Positions 46,839 to 54,984 of a stretch of DNA of 64,000 nt are shown in pieces. The translations under genes were made by a program, and so were the position numbers. The stretch is from Moheibacter lacus (GTDB lineage: Bacteria; Bacteroidota; Bacteroidia; Flavobacteriales; Weeksellaceae): positions 299,277 through 363,276 of the forward strand of contig NZ_JACDZE010000004.1 of assembly GCF_014042165.1 (NCBI RefSeq), written 5' to 3'. The notes beneath the pieces are model-generated. The model worked only from the letters and a program-made list of their open reading frames with translations, was not told where the DNA came from and made no database searches. Position 1 is the first letter of the stretch. The number at the start of each line of letters is the position of its first letter.

Positions 46839-47395
46839 AAAGAAAAACAATCATAGTAACTGCTTTTATCACTTGCGGAATTTTACTGTTAAATTCTTGC
46901 GCATCTATTCCTAAAAATGCAAAACCAGTCGAGAATTTTGATGTCAATCGCTATTTAGGTGCTTGGTACGAAATTGCACGATTTGATTTCCGTTTTGAAA
47001 AGGATTTAGACAATACTTCCGCACAGTATAAATTAGATAAAAAAGGAAATGTAATGGTCTTGAACAGCGGTTACAATTTCGTGAAAAAGAAATGGAGTAA
47101 AGCTGATGGATTGGCAAAATTTAGAGGAGATAAAAATATAGCCGCTTTAAAAGTGAGCTTCTTCGGTCCATTTTATTCGGGCTACAATGTGGTGGCTTTA
47201 GACGAAAATTACCAATATGCTTTGATTGCCGGAAAGAATTTGGATTATCTATGGATTTTATCCCGCACAACAACCATTCCCGAAGATATAAAAACAAAGT
47301 ACTTGAAAATAGCCGAAGAAATTGGCTACGATACATCCAAATTGATTTGGGTAAAACACGATAAAACCGATAATCCATATTTGAATGAAAACTAA
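46835..47395 (+). CDS. Lipocalin (Blc-like) lipoprotein
   Basis: 186 residues. Lipoprotein signal with Cys22 (LLLNSC). The lipocalin motif is YLGAWYEIARFDFRFEKDL near residue 45; the later strand NVVALDENYQYALIAGKNLDYLWILSRT matches bacterial lipocalins (Blc). It would sit on a membrane and carry fatty acyl, lysolipid or possibly carotenoid ligands. It lies between lycopene cyclase and photolyase in the operon, with overlaps on both sides. Confidence 0.9.
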   Translation: MKRKTIIVTAFITCGILLLNSCASIPKNAKPVENFDVNRYLGAWYEIARFDFRFEKDLDNTSAQYKLDKKGNVMVLNSGYNFVKKKWSKADGLAKFRGDKNIAALKVSFFGPFYSGYNVVALDENYQYALIAGKNLDYLWILSRTTTIPEDIKTKYLKIAEEIGYDTSKLIWVKHDKTDNPYLNEN

Positions 47396-48680
47396 ACTTT
47401 CCATATTCTGGTTTCGTAGGGATTTGCGATTGGAAGATAATGCTGGATTGTGTCATGCTTTGGATTCGGGATTTCCGGTATTGCCGATTTTTATTTTTGA
47501 TACAGCTATTTTAGATGCTTTAGAAAATAAAAGTGATAGGCGAGTAGATTATATTCATCAGGCACTTTCAGCAATCAATTTAACATTGAAAAATTATCAT
47601 TCAAAACTGAGTTCTTTTTATGGAAAACCTTTAGAAATTTTTCAACAACTTTCGCATGAATATGACATTCAAGCAGTGTTTTGCAACCGAGATTATGAAC
47701 CACAAGCCATTGAAAGAGATATCGAAATTTATAATTTTTTCAAAAGCCAAATCATTCCCTTTAAAGCATTTAAAGACCAGGTGATTTTTGATAAAAACGA
47801 GATTGTAAAAAATGACGGAACGTCTTATACGGTCTATACGCCTTATGCTAAAAAATGGAAAGAGATTTTAACCGAAAAAGATAATCAAATTCACAAAGCA
47901 GATTTTAATCACTTTTTGAAACAAGATTTCACCGAAATTCATTCTTTAAAAGATATTGGATTTAAGAAAACAGAATTTCATTTTGAAACACCAAAATTAG
48001 AAGCAAAAATCATTGATGAATATGATAAATACAGAGATTTTCCGGCACTTCAAAAAACAACACAATTGGGGACTGCGTTAAGATTTGGAACGATAAGTAT
48101 TCGTAAATGTGTGGATTTTGCTTTGCAACACAATCAGACTTGGTTGGGCGAATTAATTTGGCGGGAGTTTTTTATGCAGATTTTGTATCATTTTCCAAAG
48201 GTGGTTAATCAGTCTTTCAAGGCGAAATACGATTTTATACAATGGCGGAATGACGAGCAGGAATTTGAGTTGTGGTGTACTGGAAATACAGGCTATCCGA
48301 TTGTAGATGCTGGAATGCGACAGCTCAACGAAACAGGTTATATGCATAATCGGGTTCGGATGATAGTTGCCAGTTTTTTGTGCAAACACTTGCTGATAGA
48401 TTGGCGTTGGGGCGAAGCGTATTTCGCTGAAAAGTTGAATGATTACGATTTGTCTGCCAACAACGGAAACTGGCAATGGGCAGCAGGTTGTGGTTGCGAT
48501 GCTGCACCTTATTTCAGGGTGTTTAATCCTGCATTGCAAACCGAAAAATTCGACAAAAATTTTGACTACATCAAAAGATGGTTACCCGAATTTGGAACTG
48601 AAAAATATCCAAAACCGATAGTAGAACATCGTTTTGCCAGAGATAGAGCTTTAAAAATTTATGCTGAAGCAGTAAAATGA
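47385..48680 (+). CDS. phrB: Deoxyribodipyrimidine photolyase / cryptochrome
   Basis: 431 residues. Class I photolyase fold: LSIFWFRRDLRLEDNAGLCHAL at the N-terminus, FAD-binding region TTQLGTALRFGTISIR, WLGELIWREFFMQIL, GYPIVDAGMRQLNETGYMHNRVRMIVASFL and the electron-transfer Trp region NGNWQWAAGCGCDAAPYFRVFNP. Repairs UV cyclobutane dimers with blue light; a signalling cryptochrome role cannot be excluded. Its start overlaps the lipocalin end by 11 bases. Confidence 0.92.
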   Translation: MKTKLSIFWFRRDLRLEDNAGLCHALDSGFPVLPIFIFDTAILDALENKSDRRVDYIHQALSAINLTLKNYHSKLSSFYGKPLEIFQQLSHEYDIQAVFCNRDYEPQAIERDIEIYNFFKSQIIPFKAFKDQVIFDKNEIVKNDGTSYTVYTPYAKKWKEILTEKDNQIHKADFNHFLKQDFTEIHSLKDIGFKKTEFHFETPKLEAKIIDEYDKYRDFPALQKTTQLGTALRFGTISIRKCVDFALQHNQTWLGELIWREFFMQILYHFPKVVNQSFKAKYDFIQWRNDEQEFELWCTGNTGYPIVDAGMRQLNETGYMHNRVRMIVASFLCKHLLIDWRWGEAYFAEKLNDYDLSANNGNWQWAAGCGCDAAPYFRVFNPALQTEKFDKNFDYIKRWLPEFGTEKYPKPIVEHRFARDRALKIYAEAVK

Positions 48681-48695
48681 AAATAGATTATAATT

Positions 48696-49307
48696 ATGAT
48701 GCATTATACTAATGGGCAAATAGCTCAAATGGAAAAATTAAAAAGAACTGCTTTTGTCAATTCATTAAGTGGATTTAAAAGCCTTAATTTGATTGGAACA
48801 AAAAGCAATTCAGGGCAAACCAATTTGTCAATTTTTAACTCGGTTTGTCATATTGGTGCAAATCTTCCATTAATGGGATTTATATCTCGCCCTAATTCGG
48901 TAGAAAGACATACGCTGGAAAATATTCTGGAAACGAATTATTACAGTATTAATCACGTTAATCAAAATATTTTTAAGAAAGCACATCAAACATCCGCACG
49001 CTACGCTCGCCACCAATCTGAATTTGACGAAACTGGTCTTACTGCAATTTATAAGAATAATTTTATTGCACCTTTCGTTGAAGAGTCGTCTATACAAATA
49101 GGCTTGGAACTAAAGGAGCTATTACCGATAAAAAGTAATGACACGCTGTTAATTATAGGCGAAATCTTAGATGTGTATTTTCCAGATGATGTCTTGCAAG
49201 AAGATGGTGTGCTTGATATAGAAAAAGCCGGAACTGTAGTGGGGTCTTCGCTAGATGGCTATCACACCACACAATTGATTAACCGATTAAAATATGCAAA
49301 ACCGTAA
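48696..49307 (+). CDS. Flavin reductase-like FMN-binding protein
   Basis: 203 residues, split-barrel flavin reductase family: RTAFVNSLSGFKSLNLIGT, TNLSIFNSVCHIGANLPLMGFISRP and the NYYSINHVN strand. Probably binds FMN and hydride donors. It recurs next to photolyase genes in flavobacteria, where it could supply reduced flavin. Fifteen bases after the photolyase. Confidence 0.85.
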   Translation: MMHYTNGQIAQMEKLKRTAFVNSLSGFKSLNLIGTKSNSGQTNLSIFNSVCHIGANLPLMGFISRPNSVERHTLENILETNYYSINHVNQNIFKKAHQTSARYARHQSEFDETGLTAIYKNNFIAPFVEESSIQIGLELKELLPIKSNDTLLIIGEILDVYFPDDVLQEDGVLDIEKAGTVVGSSLDGYHTTQLINRLKYAKP

Positions 49308-49313
49308 AAAAAT

Positions 49314-49484
49314 ATGATTGAAGCAAACGATGATTTGCTAGTCAATGAACAAGATAAGTCTATCGGAGAAATGGAAAAGTAGGTTGCTCAGTACCAAGAT
49401 CATCTGCATAGGGCATTGTCGGTATTTATATTTAATGAACAGGGCGAACTTCTCCTTCAATAAAGCGCAGTTGAAAAATACTAG
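49314..49484 (+). pseudogene. idi: Remnant of isopentenyl-diphosphate delta-isomerase
   Basis: Reading from ATG 49314 in one frame gives MIEANDDLLVNEQDKSIGEM, then EK, stop (TAG 49380), VAQYQDHLHRALSVFIFNEQ, GELLLQ, stop (TAA 49461), SAVEKY, stop. This matches the N-terminal 55-60 residues of type I IDI (VNEQD-x-PIG-x-MEK, LLHRA-SVFIFN, GELLLQ-RA-EKY). The Nudix catalytic core is missing. So idi, a normal partner of carotenoid genes, has been truncated and carries two nonsense codons. The epimerase gene now follows directly. Confidence 0.85.
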
Positions 49485-49506
49485 AATTTTTAAAGAGGTT
49501 GAAAAA

Positions 49507-50403
49507 ATGAAAAAAATATTAATAGCAGGAGGAACAGGTTTTGTTGGAAAACAGCTCATTGATTTTTTAGTGGGAAAAGGGTATTCTATTCATGTTTTAA
49601 CCCGAAAACCAAGTGCTAATTTAACAGAAAATATTTGCTTTTTTCTATGGGATATTGAGCGACAATACATCGACAAAAAAGCATTTGAAGGAGTAGAAAT
49701 TCTCATTAATCTGACCGGTGCAAACATTGGCGAAAAACGATGGACAGAACAACGAAAGAAGGAAATTATTGACAGTCGCATAAAATCCATTAACTTATTA
49801 TATCAATATATTTCGGAAAATAAATTCAACATCAGCACCTTTATTTCGTCCTCTGCTGTTGGGTTTTATGGTGCCGTAACAACGGATAAGACATTTGCAG
49901 AAACTTCGGAAAACGGAAACGATTTTTTAGCTTCTGTTTGTCAGAAATGGGAAAATGCTGCTTTAAAATTTAACGATTTAGGAGTTCGTACTGTTATTTT
50001 ACGCAAAGGCGTAATTCTTGGAAAAGAGGGTGGAACGGTTAAAAAACTAAGCCCATTAGCCAAACTCGGAATAAATGTTTCTTTAGGTTCAGGTAAGCAA
50101 TATCTACCGTGGATAGATATTCGGGATTTAGTGAGATTGTACGATTTTATTCTTTCTAACACTCAACTTAAAGGAATTTTCAATGCTGTTGCCACTGAAC
50201 AAATTACAATGAACGATTTCTCAAAAGTATTATTGAAATCTTTCGGAAAGAAAAGCTTCTTACCCAATGCACCTGCTTTTGTCATTCGTTTGCTCTTTGG
50301 CGAAATGACAGTGATGCTTTTAGAAGGTTCAAAAATCAGCAATGAAAAAATAAAAAATGCCGGATTTTATTTTGAGTTTGATACGATAGAAAAGTCTTTG
50401 TGA
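49507..50403 (+). CDS. TIGR01777-type NAD-dependent epimerase
   Basis: 298 residues from the ATG at 49507 (MKKILIAGGTGFVGKQLIDF); the open frame further upstream is idi debris in another frame. Rossmann motif GGTGFVG at 8-14, GANIGEKRWTEQRKKEIIDSR is a hallmark of the TIGR01777 branch, and SSAVGFYG carries the SDR Ser/Tyr. The family (YfcH-like) has no settled substrate. Last gene of the light-protection operon. Confidence 0.88.
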   Translation: MKKILIAGGTGFVGKQLIDFLVGKGYSIHVLTRKPSANLTENICFFLWDIERQYIDKKAFEGVEILINLTGANIGEKRWTEQRKKEIIDSRIKSINLLYQYISENKFNISTFISSSAVGFYGAVTTDKTFAETSENGNDFLASVCQKWENAALKFNDLGVRTVILRKGVILGKEGGTVKKLSPLAKLGINVSLGSGKQYLPWIDIRDLVRLYDFILSNTQLKGIFNAVATEQITMNDFSKVLLKSFGKKSFLPNAPAFVIRLLFGEMTVMLLEGSKISNEKIKNAGFYFEFDTIEKSL

Positions 50404-50610
50404 ATTTGTAGAGAAGGGGAAGTTTAGCTCTTGGTTTTTTGTGAATGGTTTGTGCGTTGGCAAAAACCAAATGTGCTAAATGAGTCAGATCCTGAAAACT
50501 TTTTTGCGATATTGATTTGTTGTTTCATTAAAATAATAAACTGCTTTGGATTCAATAGTTTACATTTGGAGACAACAATTCTTTTGTTTGCAATTTAGAA
50601 TGATAAAAAT

Positions 50611-51174
50611 ATGAGTGAGATTTTAAGACGTCAAATTTAGAAAATTACGCCATTAACTGACCAGGAGTTCGAGTACATCCTGCCTCATTTTACATTGAAA
50701 AAAATTAAAAAGCATCAGATATTAATTCAAGAAGGAGATACCGTACAAAATGATTATTTTGTGATCAATGGTTTGTTAAAAGCTTCTTACCTGAATAAAG
50801 AAGGGAAAGAGCATATCATGCAATTTGCAATGGAAGATTGGTGGATTACCGATTATCAAGCGTATTTTAATCAAACGGAAGCTACTTTTACCATTGATGC
50901 ATTAGAATCTACCGAAGTACTTACTTTGTCTCTCTATAACCGAGAGAAACTCTGTGCAGATATGCATAAAATGGAACATTTTTTCAGGAAAAAGTCTAAT
51001 AATGGTTATATCGCGCTCCAAAGAAGAATTTTGTCTCTGCTGAATAGCAATGCTAAAGAACGCTACGAACAATTTATTTCTCAATATCCCACACTTTTAC
51101 AACGATTGCCCAAAGCTTTAATTGCTTCATATTTAGGTGTTTCCAGAGAAACCTTGAGTCGGCTTTCGATGTAA
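50611..51174 (+). pseudogene. Crp/Fnr-family regulator with amber codon at position 10
   Basis: From ATG 50611 the protein reads MSEILRRQI, then TAG (50638-50640), then in the same frame KITPLTDQEFEYILPHFTLKK and a full Crp-family protein to 51174. That includes a cNMP-binding beta-roll (about 25-120) and an HTH (LPKALIASYLGVSRETLSRL) at the very end. Without the TAG it would be about 187 residues, normal for flavobacterial Crp-type regulators. Internal initiation at the TTG at 50695 is possible but would remove the first 28 residues. A perfect Crp-type site lies directly after the gene. Confidence 0.75.
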
Positions 51175-51190
51175 TGTGATGTAGGTCACA
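51175..51190. promoter_or_regulatory. Perfect Crp/Fnr-type operator TGTGATGTAGGTCACA
   Basis: TGTGA-N6-TCACA, the textbook Crp half-site pair, begins one base after the Crp-family stop codon and is centred about 66 bases upstream of the expected DJ-1 transcription start. A second inverted repeat CACAA-GAAAG-TTGTG (51187-51201) overlaps its right half. Confidence 0.7.
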
Positions 51191-51213
51191 AGAAAGTTGT
51201 GAGGTAGGTCCTG

Positions 51214-51242
51214 TTGTTTGTGGGGAGCTGCATGTACCTTTG
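51214..51242 (+). promoter_or_regulatory. Consensus Bacteroidota promoter of DJ-1/PfpI gene
   Basis: TTG at 51214-51216, 18-base spacer, TACCTTTG at 51235-51242. This is the best promoter in the window and leaves a leader of about 25 bases before the ATG at 51274. Confidence 0.75.
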
Positions 51243-51273
51243 CACTATTAAATCATTAAAAATCAATAGTAAA

Positions 51274-52059
51274 ATGAATCACAACAAGGTTTTATCCAAG
51301 ATTATTTTCTTAACGGTTTGCGTTCTTTTTTTAGGGATTAGTATGATCAATGCACAAACAATAAAATCTAACAAAATGAGCAAAAAAGTATTATTCGTGG
51401 TTACGAGCCACGACAAATTAGGAAACACTGGGGAATCTACCGGTTATTATTTAGGTGAAGTTACACATCCTTGGGCTATATTAGTAGATGCTGGTTACGA
51501 AATAGATTTCGTGAGTCCAAAAGGTGGAAACCCGTCCTATTATGGAAATACTCCAGATGATAAGGTTAATGAAAGATTTTTGGCAGATGATTATTATCAA
51601 AATAAAATTCAGAACACCATGACGCCTTCAGAAGTAAATCCTGATGAATATGTTGGGATTCTTTATGCTGGAGGTCACGGTACGATGTGGGATTTTGCAG
51701 ATATTGAAGAATTGGCAGTAATCGCACAAAAAATCTACGAAAAAAATGGAATCGTAAGTGCGGTTTGTCACGGTCCTGCTGGATTGGTAAACATTAAACT
51801 CAGCAATGGAAAATACTTGGTAGATGGCAAAAAAATCAATGCTTTTACCAACGAAGAAGAAGCTGCTGTGAAATTAGATGAAGTGGTTCCATTTAGATTA
51901 GAATCTAAATTAATAGAACGCGGAGCCAAGTTTGAAAAATCGGGTTTATGGCAAGCTCACGTTACCGTAGACGAAAGAGTGGTAACACGACAAAATCCTC
52001 AATCTGCTCATGCAGTTGGCGAAGCTGTTTTAGAAGAACTTAGAAAACTTCAAAAATAA
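51274..52059 (+). CDS. DJ-1/PfpI (Hsp31-like) glutamine amidotransferase-fold protein with signal peptide
   Basis: 261 residues from the ATG at 51274; a signal-like N-terminus (IIFLTVCVLFLGISMINAQ) is followed by the enzyme domain, which restarts at MSKKVLFVVTSHDKLG. Nucleophile elbow AVCHGPAGL with Cys165 and His166, plus YAGGHGTMWDF. Hsp31/glyoxalase III-type proteins detoxify methylglyoxal or act as chaperones. Secretion is unusual for the family and may reflect a periplasmic role. Probably controlled by the Crp-type site upstream. Confidence 0.85.
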   Translation: MNHNKVLSKIIFLTVCVLFLGISMINAQTIKSNKMSKKVLFVVTSHDKLGNTGESTGYYLGEVTHPWAILVDAGYEIDFVSPKGGNPSYYGNTPDDKVNERFLADDYYQNKIQNTMTPSEVNPDEYVGILYAGGHGTMWDFADIEELAVIAQKIYEKNGIVSAVCHGPAGLVNIKLSNGKYLVDGKKINAFTNEEEAAVKLDEVVPFRLESKLIERGAKFEKSGLWQAHVTVDERVVTRQNPQSAHAVGEAVLEELRKLQK

Positions 52060-52065
52060 GAATAG

Positions 52066-52096
52066 AAAAGAGACTGTTTTCAGTCTCTTTTTTTTG
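52066..52096 (+). terminator. Rho-independent terminator
   Basis: AAAAGAGACTG (52066-52076), TTTT loop, CAGTCTCTTTT (52081-52091), then T-run. Directly after the DJ-1 gene. Confidence 0.92.
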
Positions 52097-52173
52097 TGCT
52101 AAATTGAAATTTTCTTTGAACAAATAAGATCAATCCTATTTACATTTCAATGGTTCAACCTTTCACAAAATGA

Positions 52174-52212
52174 TATAAAAAAATGGAGCAGGGGAAATGC
52201 CTGGCTCCATTT
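52174..52212 (-). terminator. Rho-independent terminator of minus-strand monooxygenase gene
   Basis: Stem AAATGGAGC (52181-52189) / GCTCCATTT (52204-52212) with an inner AGG/CCT pairing; T-run on the minus strand. Confidence 0.8.
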
Positions 52213-52241
52213 AACGGTATTAAAAATTTGTGTTAAATTGC

Positions 52242-52545
52242 TTACTTTACTGCTAGTAGATCTACCATTTCAAGTACAGGTTCTTTAGCAAGTAATTCAG
52301 AAGCATTGGCCATTAAAGCCTTTGCAATCTCACCATTCAAGTGAGCATCTCTTGCATCTGTAGTTCCGAACGTATCGAATATACCAAAAGTAGAAGGGCC
52401 AATTTGTAAAGCATACCATCTTACTGTTCCTGGCTCACCTTCGGCAAGCGGCAAAGCTGACTTTAGGAATTCCAATACGTCATTCTCTTTACCCGGTTTT
52501 GCTTCTACTCTTGCTAATATTGCAAACTTTTTTTACATTCTTCAT
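52242..52545 (-). pseudogene. Antibiotic-biosynthesis-monooxygenase (ABM) gene with frameshift in an A7 run
   Basis: From ATG 52543-52545 the sequence encodes MKNVKK and then shifts frame at an A7 run (T7 on the plus strand, 52528-52534). Deleting one A restores AILARVEAKPGKENDVLEFL and joins the 77-residue frame (MEFLKSALPLAEGEPGTVRW...VDLLAVK, 52475-52242). The complete product would be a typical ~100-residue single-domain ABM protein, such as a quinol monooxygenase. Divergent from the tandem-domain homologue at 52641. Real decay, slippage control or base-calling error cannot be separated here. Confidence 0.75.
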
Positions 52546-52640
52546 TGTCACTGGAAAATTGTCCATGCTTAAGTCTCTTATCTCCATTCCAAGGCTCCTT
52601 ATTTAGTTCCACATTTGCAGTGTAACAAAAATAAATCAAA

Positions 52641-53360
52641 ATGAAATTTAAAAGTTTAATTAAATTAAGTAGCCTAGTTCTAATGCTAGGGATAACAATT
52701 CAAGCATGTTCTCAATCTAAAAAAAGTAATAATATGGACAATACAAAAAATGAAAAAATCGGATTATTAGTAATCATGAAAGCGAAAGAAGGTAAGGAGC
52801 AAGAAGTGAAAGAGTTTCTTCTAGGTGGTTTATCATTGGTAAATGCAGAACCAAAAACTGAATCTTGGTTTGCATTTCAAATAGATGAACAAACTTTCGG
52901 AATTTATGACACATTTGAAGCTGAAGAAGGCAGACAGGCACACTTAAAAGGAGAAGTGGCAAAAGCCTTATTGGCCAATGCTGGAGATCTTTTAGAAGGT
53001 TTTGATGCTAGCAGAGACATTCAGACTGTTGATGTTCAAGCAAGTAATCATAAAGCGGGTAATCAGAACAAGGGATTGTTGGTGATTATGAAAGCCAAAG
53101 AAGGAAAGACATCTGAAGTTGAGGATTTCTTACAAGCGGGCAAGTCATTGGTAAGTTCTGAGCCTGCAACTTTATCATGGTATGCTTTTAAAATCAATGA
53201 TGAAACCTATGCCATTTTCGATACGTTTGCAGATGACGCTGGCAGAGATGCTCATTTAACAGGGAAAGTAGCAGCGGCGTTGATGGAGAATGCGCCTGTA
53301 ATTTTGGAAGGCTTTGATGCTTCAGCAATTCAAAAAATTAACATTCTAGCTTCAAAATAA
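52641..53360 (+). CDS. Lipoprotein with two tandem ABM (antibiotic biosynthesis monooxygenase) domains
   Basis: 239 residues. Lipoprotein signal (LMLGITIQAC, Cys23). Two homologous ferredoxin-like domains follow: about 40-135 (GLLVIMKAKEGKEQEVKEFL ... WFAFQIDEQTFGIYDTFEAE) and about 145-239 (GLLVIMKAKEGKTSEVEDFL ... WYAFKINDETYAIFDTFADD). ABM domains normally act as dimers; the duplication makes an obligate pseudo-dimer fixed to a membrane. Related to the divergent single-domain gene at 52242-52545. Substrate unknown, perhaps quinols. Confidence 0.85.
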   Translation: MKFKSLIKLSSLVLMLGITIQACSQSKKSNNMDNTKNEKIGLLVIMKAKEGKEQEVKEFLLGGLSLVNAEPKTESWFAFQIDEQTFGIYDTFEAEEGRQAHLKGEVAKALLANAGDLLEGFDASRDIQTVDVQASNHKAGNQNKGLLVIMKAKEGKTSEVEDFLQAGKSLVSSEPATLSWYAFKINDETYAIFDTFADDAGRDAHLTGKVAAALMENAPVILEGFDASAIQKINILASK

Positions 53361-53374
53361 ATATTTGATTTAAG

Positions 53375-53404
53375 AAAGGAGTGCTTTTGGCACTCCTTTT
53401 TTTT
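53375..53404 (+). terminator. Rho-independent terminator
   Basis: AAAGGAGTGC (53375-53384), TTTTG loop, GCACTCCTTT (53390-53399), then T-run. Confidence 0.92.
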
Positions 53405-53435
53405 AAATTTGAATGAGCTAAAAAATAAATTTAGT

Positions 53436-54299
53436 ATGGCTAAAATAATTATAGACAAACAAAACGGAGAACTTGCGTTTAGATTAGAAGAGCTCAACGA
53501 CCTAAGCCAGTTTGATCATCTACAAAGAAGAAATTATTATTCTATCGTTTTGTTATGTGGAATTAGCTATGAACTAAGCGTTGATTTTCAGAGTTTTGAA
53601 TTGCAAGGAAATCATATGATTTGTTTGGCTCCGTATCAACCTTTCATGATACGTTCTGAAGAAAAGTGTCAGGGCTATTTATTGAATTTTCATCCCGATT
53701 TTTTTTGTACATATAGACATCAAAACGAAATAGAGACCGAGGGATTCCTTTTTAATAATTTCCATGGTTTACCCTATTTTACTGTAAACGAGCAAAGCCT
53801 ATTTCTTAATTTGATTGATCAAATTTCGAAAGAGATGGACAAAGACTCAATCGCTCAGCATGAAGTTCTTGTGGCATTTTTAAAAGTGTTTTTAATAGAA
53901 GCGGTCAGACAAAAGAAACAATTTGATCAACAATTAACTCCCAGATCGTCAGATTCAAAAACAGAAATTTTACAAAATTTAGTCGATGCAATTGAGAGTA
54001 ATTATTGCAAACTCCATTCTCCCCAAGAATACGCAGATGAACTAAGCGTAAGTCCTAAAACTTTAGCCGGTATCGTCAAGAAATATCTCAATCAAACGAC
54101 TTCATCCTTAATTTCAAATAGGATCATTATTGAGGCGAAACGAGAACTTTATCTAACTTCTAAACCAGTGAAACAAGTTGCTGCTTTTTTAGGTTTTGAC
54201 GATGAATTCTATTTCAGTCGTTTTTTTAAAAAGAAGGTAGGAGTATCACCTGATACTTATCGTAAGACCGTTGGTTTTGCTAAACTAGAGTCAAATTAA
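53436..54299 (+). CDS. AraC family transcriptional regulator
   Basis: 287 residues from the ATG at 53436 (MAKIIIDKQNGELAF); a TTG nine codons upstream is an alternative. N-terminal cupin-like sensing region about 1-170 (GNHMICLAPYQPFMI), C-terminal double HTH (SPQEYADELSVSPKTLAGIV and VKQVAAFLGFDDEFYFSRFFKKKVGVSP). It closes the redox/stress cluster and probably regulates the neighbouring ABM or DJ-1 genes. Its stop lies nine bases from the last attC-like core. Confidence 0.88.
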   Translation: MAKIIIDKQNGELAFRLEELNDLSQFDHLQRRNYYSIVLLCGISYELSVDFQSFELQGNHMICLAPYQPFMIRSEEKCQGYLLNFHPDFFCTYRHQNEIETEGFLFNNFHGLPYFTVNEQSLFLNLIDQISKEMDKDSIAQHEVLVAFLKVFLIEAVRQKKQFDQQLTPRSSDSKTEILQNLVDAIESNYCKLHSPQEYADELSVSPKTLAGIVKKYLNQTTSSLISNRIIIEAKRELYLTSKPVKQVAAFLGFDDEFYFSRFFKKKVGVSPDTYRKTVGFAKLESN

Positions 54300-54307
54300 T
54301 TGCTCAT

Positions 54308-54470
54308 AACGGTTTTGTGTATGGCTCGTTGCGGGAAATTCGGTAGAATTTTCCGCCGTGAAACTAAGATAGAAAATTGCAATGACACGAGCCGCTTTTA
54401 GTGGCGAACTGGCGTTAGCAATTCCGATTAGGAATTCAGCCGCAATGAGCTATACACGTTGTTGGCTGTA
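54308..54470 (-). repeat. attC-like site 1, terminal site of cassette array (uninterrupted)
   Basis: Cores AAC at 54308-54310 and GTT at 54461-54463 (plus strand). Arms GTGTATGGCTCGTTGCGG (from 54317) and CCGCAATGAGCTATACAC (54440-54457) pair with two mismatches. The outer flank GTTGGCTGTA (54461-54470) is the exact reverse complement of TACAGCCAAC (54978-54987) on the other side of the DinB gene, the R''/R' relation of an integron cassette. Confidence 0.75.
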
Positions 54471-54478
54471 GTGTTTTT

Positions 54479-54946
54479 TCAATCCCATATGTTTGGTCTA
54501 TCAATTTTCATTGCTCTTAAATACGACAGAAATTGTCCTGCGTGAACTGATTCGTGATATCCAATCCGTAACAAATATTTTGCAAGGATTTTCTTGTCTC
54601 CATTTCCAGGGTGAACGATTTCGATTTCGTTTAATTCCTTATCCGAAAAATGTTCAATACTTTCTATAAATGTTTTTCTATAAGGTTCGGCAAATTCAAG
54701 TTCATCATTAAGGCTAATAAATGCTCGGTTTTCCCAAGGTGTTTTATAATTTGTCATATCACCTTGATTAATAATAAGATTCCATCCATAATCAGCCTCC
54801 AAAACGTGTCTTATCATTTCTGACGCACTCATTGCGTTTTCGTCAGGTTTCCAATTATAATATTTCTCAGGTAGTCCATTCCAAAGTTTTATACTTCTTC
54901 TTCTTATTTCTGTAAAATTTAAAATTATAAGTTCAGATTGGGTCAT
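54479..54946 (-). CDS. DinB family protein (cassette gene)
   Basis: 155 residues, the usual size. Four-helix DinB/YfiT-like fold with metal-binding histidines: His in EMIRHVLEADYGW, and the pair in YHESVHAGQFLSYLRAMKI near the C-terminus. Family proteins include bacillithiol/mycothiol-dependent S-transferases; function in Bacteroidota is mostly unknown. It fills a single-gene cassette (54310-54986) between two attC-like sites, with its stop eight bases from the site. Confidence 0.85.
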   Translation of the reverse strand: MTQSELIILNFTEIRRRSIKLWNGLPEKYYNWKPDENAMSASEMIRHVLEADYGWNLIINQGDMTNYKTPWENRAFISLNDELEFAEPYRKTFIESIEHFSDKELNEIEIVHPGNGDKKILAKYLLRIGYHESVHAGQFLSYLRAMKIDRPNIWD

Positions 54947-54984
54947 TTTCTTTGTTTTCGGGAATGTCGTTTTAGATTACAGCC

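Noticed and set aside
50611..50640. TAG read as a sense codon (recoding), as TAG also occurs inside the idi remnant
   Set aside because: TAG terminates a normal gene at 9935, and the idi remnant also contains TAA and lacks its core domain, so ordinary nonsense mutations are simpler.
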